Shown here: one piece after another, positions 52,372-61,766 of the stretch | How the letters are laid out: each line of letters starts with the position of its first letter | Position numbering within the stretch: the stretch's first letter is position 1 | Notes under the pieces: generated by a model | What the model was told of the DNA's origin: nothing | Seen by the model: only the letters and a program-made list of their open reading frames with translations | The model's database searches: none | Made by a program: the position numbers and the translations under genes | Assembly (NCBI GenBank): GCA_013911065.1 | Contig: JACERV010000004.1 | Span: 116,857-180,856, forward strand | DNA from: Ruminococcus sp. | Lineage (GTDB): Bacteria; Bacillota; Clostridia; Lachnospirales; Lachnospiraceae | Length of the DNA stretch: 64,000 bases | Direction: 5' to 3'

Positions 52372-52660
52372 CTTATCCTCCCTGTATATATGTTACTTTT
52401 TAGACAACCAACCTGATGTTACCACCCCCGGTATGTTTTCGTCTAATTGTTTATTTACATATATACGCCGGACGAATAGACGTTTTCTATAACATTTCAA
52501 GGCGGATAATGAATCTTTTTACTTGCATGGATTTTCTATAGCTTAGGAAAATTCTCTAATTCTTTTAAGTGCCCTTTTTCCATTCTCATTGGATATCAAC
52601 ATTTCAAACAAATCACCTTCTATATAATATGTTTTCATCAAACCTATTAGTTTTTTACCA
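52372..52660 (-). promoter_or_regulatory. Leader region of the methionine gamma-lyase operon
   Basis: This 289-bp stretch has no gene. The AGGGAGG ribosome site of the lyase gene lies next to it. A possible long hairpin (TTAGAC/GTCTAA, about 52405-52446) encloses GC-rich sequence with ACC/GGT pairs. It does not show the conserved core of an S-box (SAM-I) riboswitch or a T-box. I see no confident promoter hexamers. Confidence 0.35.
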
Positions 52661-52670
52661 TAACAACAGA

Positions 52671-52708
52671 AAAAGGACACTCTCCATATAGTTGGAAAAT
52701 ATCCTTTT
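52671..52708 (-). terminator. Terminator of the oxidoreductase/SLC13 operon
   Basis: AAAAGGA (52671-52677) pairs with TCCTTTT (52702-52708), with inner TCTCC/GGAAA pairing. On the minus strand a T run follows. It lies about 65 bp after the last gene of the operon. Confidence 0.65.
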
Positions 52709-52772
52709 AATAACATTTAACTATTTAGTTTTAAAAGGTTCTGATCTCTAAAACATACTTTATTAGTATTAA

Positions 52773-54152
52773 TTATAATATCCCCACCACAGACCACCAG
52801 AACACTTCGAACATACACACAATCAGTACAATAACGGTCTGGACAATTCCAAGCTTCAATGTTTCTTTTTCGGTATAACCACCTCCCTGATCGCCTAATC
52901 CCACTAACAGATTCATATGATGGAACGGAAGCAGCCAATGTAAACATACTGCAGTATATGCAATCATGGCAGATACAATCGGAGGAATGCCAACTGATGT
53001 TCCAAACGATATGACCGCTGGTGCCGCGATGCCAAGTACCGCTAATGTGCTCCCCAACAACATATGTATAATCATGCAGATGCCACAAGCCGCCAGAGCA
53101 AAAATATAAGGGTTCGAGGACAGACTGCCCGGCATAAGGGCCGCTGCAATCCAATCATTCATTCCTGTCAGCCCCCCTACTGTCCCAATAGATAATGCTG
53201 CACACAAAAATAATAAGGTACTCATATTGACCGCTTTCCATGAATCCTTCGATAATACTCCTATCAATGGAGATGCCAGTAAAATTACCGCTCCAATGGC
53301 AACCCATCCCGAGTGAATTCCATGGGAAGAATCTGTCATCCATAATATAATTGCCAAAATCATTACAAGAATGGTACCCAGCTCTTTCCTTCCCATTCTC
53401 CCAAGACTTCTCTTTTTATCTTCGATTATATGTTTATCCAGATAAAATTCCGCAGGCTTCTTAAATATTGATATTTGAGCAATACATGTCAAAGTTGCTG
53501 CCAGCAACCCCGGCACCCCCATTCGCAATATCCATTGCCCCCAGGACATGGTCTCACCTGCAAAACTCGCCACCGCCGGATTTAGCGTACTATCACCGGT
53601 GATTAAAATCATAGAGGTTGGAATAGAGCCAGCAAACACCGCCAGCCCTATATTCACGGCATATTGCTTCTCCACCTTTGAAGCCTTTATAATGTACGAC
53701 ATCACCGAAAACAACAGGAATGATCTTGGCCATGGATGGGGAATCATAAAACTCAGTAATGCTCCCAACACATAACAAGAAATAATAATACTATTATATG
53801 AATTCACAAACCACTTCACAAAATAACATGCAATCCGTTCACCCAGTCCTGACTGACCAATCGTTTCAGAGATTAAAAACCCTCCAATAACAAGATAGAT
53901 TGTCGGTGTTGTCCAGAGGTTAAATACCGATTGGGCAGATACAATCTCTGAATCCAGAAACAATACAAAAGAAACCAATAACGCCAAAGACGTAATGCCA
54001 GCATCCATCGCTTTTGTAGCCCACCAGACAACTGCCATCAAACTAAGTGCCAGGCATTTCTTTCCATCTACCGGCAGGGACAAATTCCCATTCCAGATAA
54101 TAATTGCGATTAAAAGTCCTGCCGTCAGACCAAAATGTTTTTTTACTTCCAT
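52773..54152 (-). CDS. SLC13/DASS-family anion transporter
   Basis: A 459-residue carrier with 11-12 helices of the divalent-anion:sodium symporter family (CitT/SdcS-like), with the SNT-type motif replaced by ITGDSTLNP and a second half near IPPIVSAMIAYTAVC. Substrates are di- or tricarboxylates or related acids. ATG at 54152 follows the ptb stop by 5 bp; a GTG at 54161 is possible. It is the last gene of the operon and the second such carrier in it. Confidence 0.85.
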   Translation of the reverse strand: MEVKKHFGLTAGLLIAIIIWNGNLSLPVDGKKCLALSLMAVVWWATKAMDAGITSLALLVSFVLFLDSEIVSAQSVFNLWTTPTIYLVIGGFLISETIGQSGLGERIACYFVKWFVNSYNSIIISCYVLGALLSFMIPHPWPRSFLLFSVMSYIIKASKVEKQYAVNIGLAVFAGSIPTSMILITGDSTLNPAVASFAGETMSWGQWILRMGVPGLLAATLTCIAQISIFKKPAEFYLDKHIIEDKKRSLGRMGRKELGTILVMILAIILWMTDSSHGIHSGWVAIGAVILLASPLIGVLSKDSWKAVNMSTLLFLCAALSIGTVGGLTGMNDWIAAALMPGSLSSNPYIFALAACGICMIIHMLLGSTLAVLGIAAPAVISFGTSVGIPPIVSAMIAYTAVCLHWLLPFHHMNLLVGLGDQGGGYTEKETLKLGIVQTVIVLIVCMFEVFWWSVVGIL

Positions 54153-54157
54153 CTTTA

Positions 54158-55063
54158 TCACTCTGCCTGTAAAATCGCGGTCAGTATGGAATGATACTTA
54201 TTCTCCGGTGTATCCGTCCGGCTGGTCATAATCACCGGGCTGGTAGTTCCGTTCAAGGTTCCTGCTGAAGGCATATCAGTAAAGTAAACCAGCGATTTTG
54301 TAAATACGTTTCCGGTATTTAAATCAGGCATCAACAAAATATCTGCTGCACCTGCGATTTCACTTTCTATCCCCTTATGCCTTGCTGCTTCTTTTGACAC
54401 TGCATTGTCTAATGCCAAAGGGCCGTCTACGATGCAGTTTTTAATCTGGCCCCGCTCTGCCGCCTTACTAAGCATGGCTGCGTCAATGGTGGCCTGAATC
54501 GCCGGATTTACCACTTCAACCGGTGCGATGGCTGCTGCCTTCGAAGTCTCTGCCCCTAACTTACCGGCCAGCAATACGGCATTGTTCAGAATTTTTACTT
54601 TTTGAGCATAGTCAGGTGCAATATTTACAGCACAATCGGAGATTACGATCAGGCGGTTTTCTTTCGTGTATTCCAACACTGTAGCCTGACTAAGCAACGC
54701 CCCTTCAGGTACAAAACCACCTTCTTTATGCAAGATGGCCCGCATAAATGTGGATGTCAGCATCAATCCCTTCATCGGAATATCTACCTTGCCCTTTTTC
54801 ACCATTTCGAAAGCCAGCCGTGCACATTCCTGTTCCCCCTCGGTATGGATAATCTCATGGTCCTCCGCCTTTTCACCGAGGTCTGCCAACAGCTCTCTTA
54901 TCTTATCTTCATGGCCGATAAGAATCGCTGTTATCACCCCTTTGCGGTATGCATTTACAACTGCTGCCAGTGCATCATCATCGTGAGCTCCTGCCAATGC
55001 GATCCGCTTCCTGGTTCCGTTATTCTTTATATAGGACTCTATTTCTTGAAAACTTGCAAACAT
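54158..55063 (-). CDS. ptb: Phosphate butyryltransferase (phosphotransacylase)
   Basis: A 301-residue enzyme of the phosphate acetyl/butyryl transferase family. It converts an acyl-CoA to an acyl-phosphate. Family blocks are VDIPMKGLMLTSTFMRAILHKEGG (key part MKGLMLTSTFM), VISDCAVNI and DILLMPDLNTGNV. With butyrate kinase next to it and the oxidoreductase upstream it forms an ATP-yielding branch. The acyl group may be butyryl, isobutyryl, isovaleryl or propionyl. Confidence 0.9.
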   Translation of the reverse strand: MFASFQEIESYIKNNGTRKRIALAGAHDDDALAAVVNAYRKGVITAILIGHEDKIRELLADLGEKAEDHEIIHTEGEQECARLAFEMVKKGKVDIPMKGLMLTSTFMRAILHKEGGFVPEGALLSQATVLEYTKENRLIVISDCAVNIAPDYAQKVKILNNAVLLAGKLGAETSKAAAIAPVEVVNPAIQATIDAAMLSKAAERGQIKNCIVDGPLALDNAVSKEAARHKGIESEIAGAADILLMPDLNTGNVFTKSLVYFTDMPSAGTLNGTTSPVIMTSRTDTPENKYHSILTAILQAE

Positions 55064-55072
55064 TTTTTTACC

Positions 55073-56140
55073 TCACATCTGTTTTATTTCTTGTTCACCA
55101 CGCAGCCCTGCCAGAGTATTAAGCGCCAACGCCTGCATTTCATATTCACCGGGATATTCGTGAACCGGAGCGATAAACTCCACCCGCTTCTTTATCACCC
55201 GCACGATATCTTTACCATACACAATCCCGCCTGTCAATAAAATGGCATCCACTTCTCCACAATGTACCGCTGCACAGGAGGCAATCTCCTTGGCGGTCTG
55301 ATAACACATAGCTTCCAGCACTTCCGCATATTTTTTATTTCCGGCTGCTGCTTCTTCTGAAACTTTCTTTACATCATTTTCGCCCAGGTACGCAACCATT
55401 CCCCCATTGCCGTTTATCTTCCTATGCATCTCCTGCCGGGTATACTCACCCGAAAAACATAAGTCAACAAGGGCTCCGACTGGTACGCTGCAGCATCGGT
55501 TAGTAGAAAAAGGGCCATCCCCTTCCAGCGCATTGTTCGCATCCACAAGCTTTCCCCTTTTATGTGCTGCCACAGATATGCCCCCACCCATATGAGCAAC
55601 AATCAGATTCAAATCTTCGTACTTCTTTCCTGTATCCTTTGCATATTGTTTTCCCACCTCCCGATGATTCAGAATGTGGAAACTGCTTTTTCTCGGCAAT
55701 TCCGGCAGCCCGCTATAGCGTGACAAAGGTTCAAACTCATCGGTAGTCGGCGGGTCAACGGTAAATGCTCTGGGGCCTTCTTGGGAAAATCCATATGCCA
55801 GCTTTAATCCTAAGTCAGTGGCATGAGTGCCATATTTCTCACTTGCTGATTCCGAAAGCATGGTTTCATTAATCTGATACAAGCCCCCTATAATTGGGCG
55901 GGTGTGACCGCCCCTGGTCACCACCGCATCAAATTCACTCACAGCAATTTCTTTTTGCATCAGAAAATCAGTAATTGCCTGTTTTCTGTAATCATACTGA
56001 TTCCAGATAGTCTCATACATTTTCAGCTCATCTACTGCATGTATGATATTTTCTTTCCATTGGCAATCTTCATTTATGTAATACGCCACCTTCGTAGATG
56101 TAGAACCTAAATTTATTGCCAAAATATTGTAATCTTTCAT
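55073..56140 (-). CDS. buk: Butyrate kinase (branched-chain acid kinase type)
   Basis: A 355-residue acetate/butyrate-kinase-family enzyme that makes ATP from acyl-phosphate. Motifs are INLGSTSTKVAYY at the start, RGGHTRPI, VAHMGGGISVAAH and LTGGIVYGK. It is 9 bp before ptb. The two genes regenerate CoA and ATP from the acyl-CoA made by the oxidoreductase in this operon. Confidence 0.93.
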   Translation of the reverse strand: MKDYNILAINLGSTSTKVAYYINEDCQWKENIIHAVDELKMYETIWNQYDYRKQAITDFLMQKEIAVSEFDAVVTRGGHTRPIIGGLYQINETMLSESASEKYGTHATDLGLKLAYGFSQEGPRAFTVDPPTTDEFEPLSRYSGLPELPRKSSFHILNHREVGKQYAKDTGKKYEDLNLIVAHMGGGISVAAHKRGKLVDANNALEGDGPFSTNRCCSVPVGALVDLCFSGEYTRQEMHRKINGNGGMVAYLGENDVKKVSEEAAAGNKKYAEVLEAMCYQTAKEIASCAAVHCGEVDAILLTGGIVYGKDIVRVIKKRVEFIAPVHEYPGEYEMQALALNTLAGLRGEQEIKQM

Positions 56141-56154
56141 TTTTTCACCCTATT

Positions 56155-57552
56155 CTATATAATCTTAAGCCCTATTGCCATGTACATAAACGCAACCATA
56201 ACCGGAATCCAGAGAACCGAAATCACAATACCAGGTTTTGTCATATCTCCCATATTCCAATATCCATAATTATATGTAGCCATTGGAATCGGATCTAATG
56301 GAAGCAGGAAAATACACTTTGAGGTATAACCCAGGATTAAAATCAGATACAGCGGATTTACCCCGGCTTGTTCTGCCAGTACTGCTACAATCGGGATACT
56401 CACGGATAACACTGCTGATCCCACCGGAACAAGGAAATGAATGTATAGTCCAAATGCTGTAATTATAAACATCAACACCAGCGATGAACTGTTTACAAAG
56501 CCACCCAGGAAGACTTCGCTGATCCATTCGGCACTTCCCTGCTGGCTTAAAATCATTGCCAGAGCATTGGATGCACCAACGATTAGTAACCCTGACCAAC
56601 CGGTTGCCGCTTGCGCTGTTGGCCAATCCATAAGATCAATTCCGGGCAGGAAGAATACCGAAATACATATCAGTGAAATTAATGTCAGATCCAGACCGGT
56701 TAAACTCTGGGTTATCCAAAGAAGCAGCGTAATACTGAAGATAATTGTAAACTTTCTTTCTTCTTTACTCATGGCGCCTAATTTTTTGCGCTCTTCCTTG
56801 ATATTTCCCATTCCGGACACTTCATCTATCTCCGGTTTAATCATAACGCAAAGCACTCCCCATGCAATCAGAATCATAATAATCGCCAACGGCAGACCAA
56901 TCGCGGTCCATTGCATAAAGGTAATATCCTGCCCGGTTGTATTCTTCAATAAATTAATACACAACACATTGATTCCGCTGCCTACCGGTGTCGCAAAACC
57001 ACCTAAGCAGGCGGCTATCGGAATCCCAATCATCATACTCCTGCCAAACTTTGATTTTCCCGGTTTACAACCGTTCTTATCTAAAATCTCTTTTGCAATA
57101 CTGCTTAAAATAATGGTCGTCGGAATATCTGCCAATACCGATGAAATGAGCCCTGAACATACCATGAAACTAAGCAGTACATTCTTGCTTTTTCTCCCCA
57201 GCATAGTTGTGATATACAGTGAAATACGATACCCCAGCCCAATATCGATAAAAGCCTTCGCAATAATACCGGATGCAAACATAAAGAAAATGGTACTGAT
57301 TCCAAAATTCTGCAGTACTATCGACGTTTCCTGAATCTTCAGTAACCCCGGTATAAACAGCAATAGACACGATACAATTCCAATGGGAATGAATTCCGTT
57401 ACCCACGTAACGACTGCACAAATCATTAAAACAATTGCTCTCCACCCCTCTACAGAAAGACTCCCGGGCGGTGTGATGTTCGCTATAACCAGATAAAACC
57501 CAAATGTAAGAATCAGCCAGACCCAATTTATTTTCTTTGATTTCCCTGTCAT
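56155..57552 (-). CDS. SLC13/DASS-family anion transporter
   Basis: A 465-residue carrier of the same family as the protein at 52773-54152 but distinct in sequence. It carries TPVGSGINVLCINLL and FLVPVGSAVLSVSIP, the paired substrate-binding loops of the family. ATG at 57552 has GGAGG at 7 bp; the ATG at 57558 is too close. It probably imports the acid used by the oxidoreductase or exports the end product. Confidence 0.87.
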   Translation of the reverse strand: MTGKSKKINWVWLILTFGFYLVIANITPPGSLSVEGWRAIVLMICAVVTWVTEFIPIGIVSCLLLFIPGLLKIQETSIVLQNFGISTIFFMFASGIIAKAFIDIGLGYRISLYITTMLGRKSKNVLLSFMVCSGLISSVLADIPTTIILSSIAKEILDKNGCKPGKSKFGRSMMIGIPIAACLGGFATPVGSGINVLCINLLKNTTGQDITFMQWTAIGLPLAIIMILIAWGVLCVMIKPEIDEVSGMGNIKEERKKLGAMSKEERKFTIIFSITLLLWITQSLTGLDLTLISLICISVFFLPGIDLMDWPTAQAATGWSGLLIVGASNALAMILSQQGSAEWISEVFLGGFVNSSSLVLMFIITAFGLYIHFLVPVGSAVLSVSIPIVAVLAEQAGVNPLYLILILGYTSKCIFLLPLDPIPMATYNYGYWNMGDMTKPGIVISVLWIPVMVAFMYMAIGLKII

Positions 57553-57574
57553 AGTCATTCCTCCGCTTTTCGCT

Positions 57575-58444
57575 CTACTCTTCCTTTTCCAACAGCTTCT
57601 CGTATTGCTCCCTTATTGCTCTCTCTAAAGCCCCCACCTGTTCATCAGACATCTTGCGGAAACGTCTCTGTAACATCAAATATTCTTTCACCGGTAATAA
57701 TTCCTTCGGCTTTACGTTTACTCTGATTTTGCCATTCTCATATTCATAAAGCAACCATGCTCCTGATTGCACTCCCTTCCGGCATACCTCTACTGATTTT
57801 GCTGTATCAAATCCCCAGCCGGTAGGACATGGACAATGTATATGTAACAAACTGGGGCCCTTTACATGCTTTGCCTTTTCAACCTTTTTGCGCAAGTCCG
57901 GGATATGCGATACAGTGGCTGATGCACAATAGGGAATCTGATGCGCTATGGCAATTCCCAGCAAATCCTTTTTCTGTACTGTCTTTCCACCCGGTGTGGT
58001 AGTCGTACTGGTCCCATAAGGTGTGGAACTGCTTCCTTGAATTCCCGTGTTCATATATGCCTCATTATCATAACAGATATACAGCACATCCTCTCCTCGT
58101 TCCATCATTCCGGATAGGGCCTGCAATCCAATGTCCAGTGTGCCGCCATCCCCTGCAAATGCAACCACCTTGGTATGGTCATTTCCCTGGGCCCGATATC
58201 CCCGGCTGATGCCGGTGGCATAAGCTGCAGAGTTTTCCAGATTCCCCTGAAATGCAGAAATCTTCATTCCTGTCTCATTTCCAAACCCGCAAAATAACGC
58301 AGAGCACCCAGGTGGAATAACAATCGTCGTATCGCTCCCTAACACATCAAGTACATTGCGGATAATCAATTCCATTCCGCAGCCTGCACATGCACTCACT
58401 CCGTGGGCAATAAATCCTCTTGCCTCTGATTTCAGATTAAACAT
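57575..58444 (-). CDS. 2-oxoacid:ferredoxin oxidoreductase, beta subunit
   Basis: A 289-residue TPP-binding subunit. The TPP motif GDGGTLDIGLQAL (about 96-108) ends in YDNEAYMNTG. The cluster cysteines are C19 and C22 (CAGCG), C47 and one in CPCPTGW. It is of the PorB/VorB class. It overlaps the alpha subunit by 8 bp. Together the four subunits oxidise a 2-oxoacid with CoA to acyl-CoA, CO2 and reduced ferredoxin. Confidence 0.93.
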   Translation of the reverse strand: MFNLKSEARGFIAHGVSACAGCGMELIIRNVLDVLGSDTTIVIPPGCSALFCGFGNETGMKISAFQGNLENSAAYATGISRGYRAQGNDHTKVVAFAGDGGTLDIGLQALSGMMERGEDVLYICYDNEAYMNTGIQGSSSTPYGTSTTTTPGGKTVQKKDLLGIAIAHQIPYCASATVSHIPDLRKKVEKAKHVKGPSLLHIHCPCPTGWGFDTAKSVEVCRKGVQSGAWLLYEYENGKIRVNVKPKELLPVKEYLMLQRRFRKMSDEQVGALERAIREQYEKLLEKEE

Positions 58445-59639
58445 ACTTGTTCACCTCCCTGATATTCATTGCATGTTCTGTATTACAATCGATCCAAACC
58501 GGTTTTTCCCCTGCCTGGTCGGACGCCAGAATATCTCTAAATACCTGTTCAATGGTTCCTGTATGTATGTCCCGGCCTGCCAGTCCGGCAATATAGCCTT
58601 TGACTAAGTATTCATCGGACAGTGCAGCTTTTGTCTCTACCCACATGGGTGCGCCTTCTCCACCAAATCCGGTGGTTCGGTCAATAACTGCTACTTTTTT
58701 GATTCCGCTTAATAGTTCTCTCAATTCTTTCGCCGGGAACGGGCGGAAGCTTACCACCTTAACCGCTCCTACCTTGTGCCCCTGTTCATGCAGCTGGTCC
58801 ACCACATATTTTGCGGTTCCAGACATGGAACCAAGAGTAACTACTACCGCTTCTGCATCTTCAGTACGGTATCCCTCTACCAATGCTTTGCGGCGGCCAA
58901 ACTTTTGATAGAATTCTTCAAATACTTCCAACATTACATCATGAGCCTTTTCAAAGCCGATGGCCTGTTGATATTTCATTTCCGTTATCTCGTCAGAACC
59001 GATCAGGTTATCAATTACCATGGGATCTTCCGGGTCTAACTTTAAATTGTTTACGGTATATTCACCGATGAATTCATCCACCTCTGCCTGCTCCGGCAGT
59101 AACACTTTCTGCATCGAATGAGAAAGAAAGAATCCATCCAGACAGACCATAATCGGAGTCAATACTTCCGGATTCTCGGCGATCCGATAAGCCATGAGCA
59201 TGGTATCGTAAATATCCTGTACATTCTCACAGTATAGCTGCAACCAGCCGCTGTCACGCTCTGCTATGGAATCCTGATGGTCGCACCACAGGCTCCAGGG
59301 GGATGCCAATGAACGGTTTACCACCGGCATTACTATCGGGACACGACAGCCGGAAGCCACGTTTAAGACCTCGTGCATTAAAGCCAGACCAACCGACGCC
59401 GTAGCGGTTGCGGTCCGCACTCCGGTGAGCTGTGCACCGACTGCACAAGACATTGCGGTATGCTCTGATTCTACCCGGATATAGCCGGCGTCAAGGGCAC
59501 CGCTTTCCACTTCTTCTGATAATTTCTCTGCGATAGTGCTCTGAGGGGTGATCGGATAGGCCGAAACCACTTTGACCTTTGCCATTTTAATCGCTTCCAC
59601 ACAGGCAGTATTTCCATCCAGCATTTTGTAATGAGCCAT
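58437..59639 (-). CDS. 2-oxoacid:ferredoxin oxidoreductase, alpha subunit
   Basis: A 400-residue subunit with DGNTACVEAIKMAKV at the start, the substrate-pocket sequence SAYPITPQS (about 26-34) and the transketolase-like C-terminal domain. The sequence is of the PorA type and fits pyruvate, 2-oxobutyrate or branched 2-oxoacids. It overlaps the delta stop by one base (TAATG). Confidence 0.93.
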   Translation of the reverse strand: MAHYKMLDGNTACVEAIKMAKVKVVSAYPITPQSTIAEKLSEEVESGALDAGYIRVESEHTAMSCAVGAQLTGVRTATATASVGLALMHEVLNVASGCRVPIVMPVVNRSLASPWSLWCDHQDSIAERDSGWLQLYCENVQDIYDTMLMAYRIAENPEVLTPIMVCLDGFFLSHSMQKVLLPEQAEVDEFIGEYTVNNLKLDPEDPMVIDNLIGSDEITEMKYQQAIGFEKAHDVMLEVFEEFYQKFGRRKALVEGYRTEDAEAVVVTLGSMSGTAKYVVDQLHEQGHKVGAVKVVSFRPFPAKELRELLSGIKKVAVIDRTTGFGGEGAPMWVETKAALSDEYLVKGYIAGLAGRDIHTGTIEQVFRDILASDQAGEKPVWIDCNTEHAMNIREVNKYV

Positions 59640-59944
59640 TATCCCACACTCCTTTCATCCACCATGTCGATACACTTCTTTGGACATTCATTGGCACAAA
59701 TGCCGCATCCTTTGCAGTAATTCATATCGATATCGACACATTCTTTTTTCCCCTTGTCAATGGTAATTAAATCCGCCGGACAAAACCTTTGACAGGTTCC
59801 ACACTTGATACATTCATTAAACCTGACGATTGGCCTCTCCAGTCTCCAACTGCCGGTATTTGCTGCTGCGAATTCTACTGCACAGGGACCCAGAACCCTA
59901 CATTTTTGCAGTTTTTTCGTATGCTGCTCTTGCTGATTTAGCAT
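59639..59944 (-). CDS. 2-oxoacid:ferredoxin oxidoreductase, delta subunit (2[4Fe-4S])
   Basis: A 101-residue ferredoxin-like subunit with two cluster motifs, CIKCGTCQRFCP and CKGCGICANECP. It passes electrons from the TPP site to external ferredoxin. ATG at 59944 overlaps the gamma gene by 47 bp, longer than usual, but no later start is suitable. Confidence 0.9.
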   Translation of the reverse strand: MLNQQEQHTKKLQKCRVLGPCAVEFAAANTGSWRLERPIVRFNECIKCGTCQRFCPADLITIDKGKKECVDIDMNYCKGCGICANECPKKCIDMVDERSVG

Positions 59945-60452
59945 TCTTCTCACCCGCCTTTTCTCCAAAAAAATCAATTAATGCAGTTTCTATGGATTCA
60001 ATTGATACAATTCCGGTTTTCGCCAAAACCCCTAAGATGGGGCCATTGGGAATATTTCTGCCGATGTACTCCACCGCGATATGAGTTGCATCCGCATAGT
60101 ATACCTCCTTGAACCCGAACTGACAGGCCAAGCTTTCCGCCTTTTCCCTGCTGCCGGTATTTAAGACAAGTATGGTGTGCTCAGCGCATCCGGCACCGAT
60201 ATTCACATTCTTGTCAACAACCGTCTCATCCATAACGATGACCACATCCGGATGATACACAAAACAGTTCAGGGTAATCGGCTTATCATCCATAATGATA
60301 TCCGAATACACCGGTGCTCCGCGGCGTTCATGACCATATGCTGGAACGGTTATGGCATATTTGTCTTCGTAAAGGGATACCGCACTTGACATCACCTTGG
60401 TCGCCGTAACAACACCCTGACCTCCTACACCATAGAATTTCATGTTTTTCAT
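59898..60452 (-). CDS. 2-oxoacid:ferredoxin oxidoreductase, gamma subunit
   Basis: A 184-residue subunit with the family opening MKFYGVGGQGVVTATKV and GHERRGAPVYSDI. ATG at 60452 has GAGGTG 7 bp upstream, so the 23 extra residues from 60521 are rejected. It is the first gene of the eight-gene operon gamma-delta-alpha-beta-SLC13-buk-ptb-SLC13. Confidence 0.92.
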   Translation of the reverse strand: MKNMKFYGVGGQGVVTATKVMSSAVSLYEDKYAITVPAYGHERRGAPVYSDIIMDDKPITLNCFVYHPDVVIVMDETVVDKNVNIGAGCAEHTILVLNTGSREKAESLACQFGFKEVYYADATHIAVEYIGRNIPNGPILGVLAKTGIVSIESIETALIDFFGEKAGEKNAKSARAAYEKTAKM

Positions 60453-60561
60453 TTTTACACCTCTTTTTTCTCCATCAGAAACACAGTTTCTTATATAGGT
60501 TTTATTTAGTAATACTATCATACACTTTTGCTAATTTCAACCTATTTTTTCATATTTTGTT

Positions 60562-60581
60562 GTATAATTTTACCATTATAC
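60562..60581. promoter_or_regulatory. Inverted repeat between the iclR gene and the oxidoreductase operon
   Basis: GTATAAT (60562-60568) and ATTATAC (60575-60581) are perfect arms around 6 bp in the gap between the divergent genes. It is a candidate IclR operator and overlaps a TATAAT-like -10. Confidence 0.5.
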
Positions 60582-60669
60582 GAATTTTGATTCCTAAGAC
60601 AGAAACATTCATCTTCGTTGCGGTTTTATTTTTCATAGTGTATAATTGCTTTATGCTTGGAGGTGTGAC

Positions 60670-61425
60670 ATGCAAGATAATGAAAAATATATATTACAAT
60701 CTGTTGATAACTCGCTTCTTGTGTTAGAGTTATTTGGAAAGTATAAAGAACTTGGGGTTTCTGAAGTATCTGAGTTGATGAATATTGGGAAAAGTACTGC
60801 TTTTCGCATTTTGGCTACACTTGAAAACCGGAACTACCTTCTAAAACAGGAAAATTCAAAATACCGTTTAGGATTGAAATTGTTTTCCTTGGGACATGTT
60901 GTCAGAAATGAACTTTTGATTAAAAATCATGCCTATCCATTTTTAAAAAAACTTACCACTATGACCGGCGAAACCAGTCATCTGGTAATCTGGTATGACA
61001 CATACAATATTATTTTTATTGAAAAAGTGTTGAGTAGTTCTTCTATTCGTATGCATTCTCATGTAGGGTATGTTGCAAAGGCTCACTTAACCGCATCCGG
61101 CAAAGCACTTCTTTCCGCTTGTCCTGATGACGAAGTCCGCTACTATGCTGATAATACCGTGTTTGAACAAAAAACACCCACCAGTATAATGACTGCCGCC
61201 CAGCTATTTGCAAACATCAGAGAAATCCGTGAAAATGGATATGCCATGGATGACGAAGAAAGTGAAGCGGGGTTAACATGCTACGCTGCACCAATAATTG
61301 ATCCGCTGGGGCATGCCATCGCTTCCATCAGTATTTCCGGTCCAACACAACGGATGTTAGAAAAACAGGAGGATCATATAAACTGGGTAAAGCAGATTGC
61401 AGATGAAATGAAAAACACACTATAG
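60670..61425 (+). CDS. IclR-family transcriptional regulator
   Basis: A 251-residue regulator. The N-terminal winged helix (about 10-70, GVSEVSELMNIGKSTAFRIL) is followed by the IclR effector domain (GYVAKAHLTASGKALLSACPD, and GYAMDDEESEAGLTCYAAPI). ATG at 60670 has GGAGGTG upstream. IclR proteins often sense small acids and control the divergent operon, here the oxidoreductase/acyl-kinase genes. Confidence 0.9.
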   Translation: MQDNEKYILQSVDNSLLVLELFGKYKELGVSEVSELMNIGKSTAFRILATLENRNYLLKQENSKYRLGLKLFSLGHVVRNELLIKNHAYPFLKKLTTMTGETSHLVIWYDTYNIIFIEKVLSSSSIRMHSHVGYVAKAHLTASGKALLSACPDDEVRYYADNTVFEQKTPTSIMTAAQLFANIREIRENGYAMDDEESEAGLTCYAAPIIDPLGHAIASISISGPTQRMLEKQEDHINWVKQIADEMKNTL

Positions 61426-61466
61426 CTGGCGTATAACTCATTATATGAGATGAGCCACATTACGAA

Positions 61467-61508
61467 ACAGGCATCGGGCTGCTGTTCATTTAGCCACCCG
61501 ATGCCTGT
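61467..61508 (+). terminator. iclR terminator
   Basis: ACAGGCATCGGG (61467-61478) pairs perfectly with CCCGATGCCTGT (61497-61508), followed by a T-rich tail. The remaining 258 bp up to the next gene show no other feature. Confidence 0.85.
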
Positions 61509-61766
61509 TATCATTTTATACAGAAATGTTCAATATCTATGTATTCGAGAGTATGTTCGTTCTCGCTATACCGCCTTCTATTTTTCTTATTTCATTGAAC
61601 ATAATCATATTTCCTCAAAATAAACTATTGTAATTAAATATGTTTATAACTTTAAATTACTCATTATTTAAAAAATACACACCAGAGGTTTTGCTTGCTA
61701 ATGTGCATTTTTGCTTACTTTTATTTTGTTCCTATTTTGCTCGTCTCATTCTTCTTATCCATATCT

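Noticed and set aside
51562..52416. 284-codon plus-strand ORF opposite the methionine gamma-lyase gene
   Set aside because: Antisense shadow of a strongly supported PLP enzyme; no domain and no ribosome site.
52372..52560. S-box (SAM-I) riboswitch before the methionine gamma-lyase gene
   Set aside because: The conserved S-box core and terminator pair are not visible on the minus strand.
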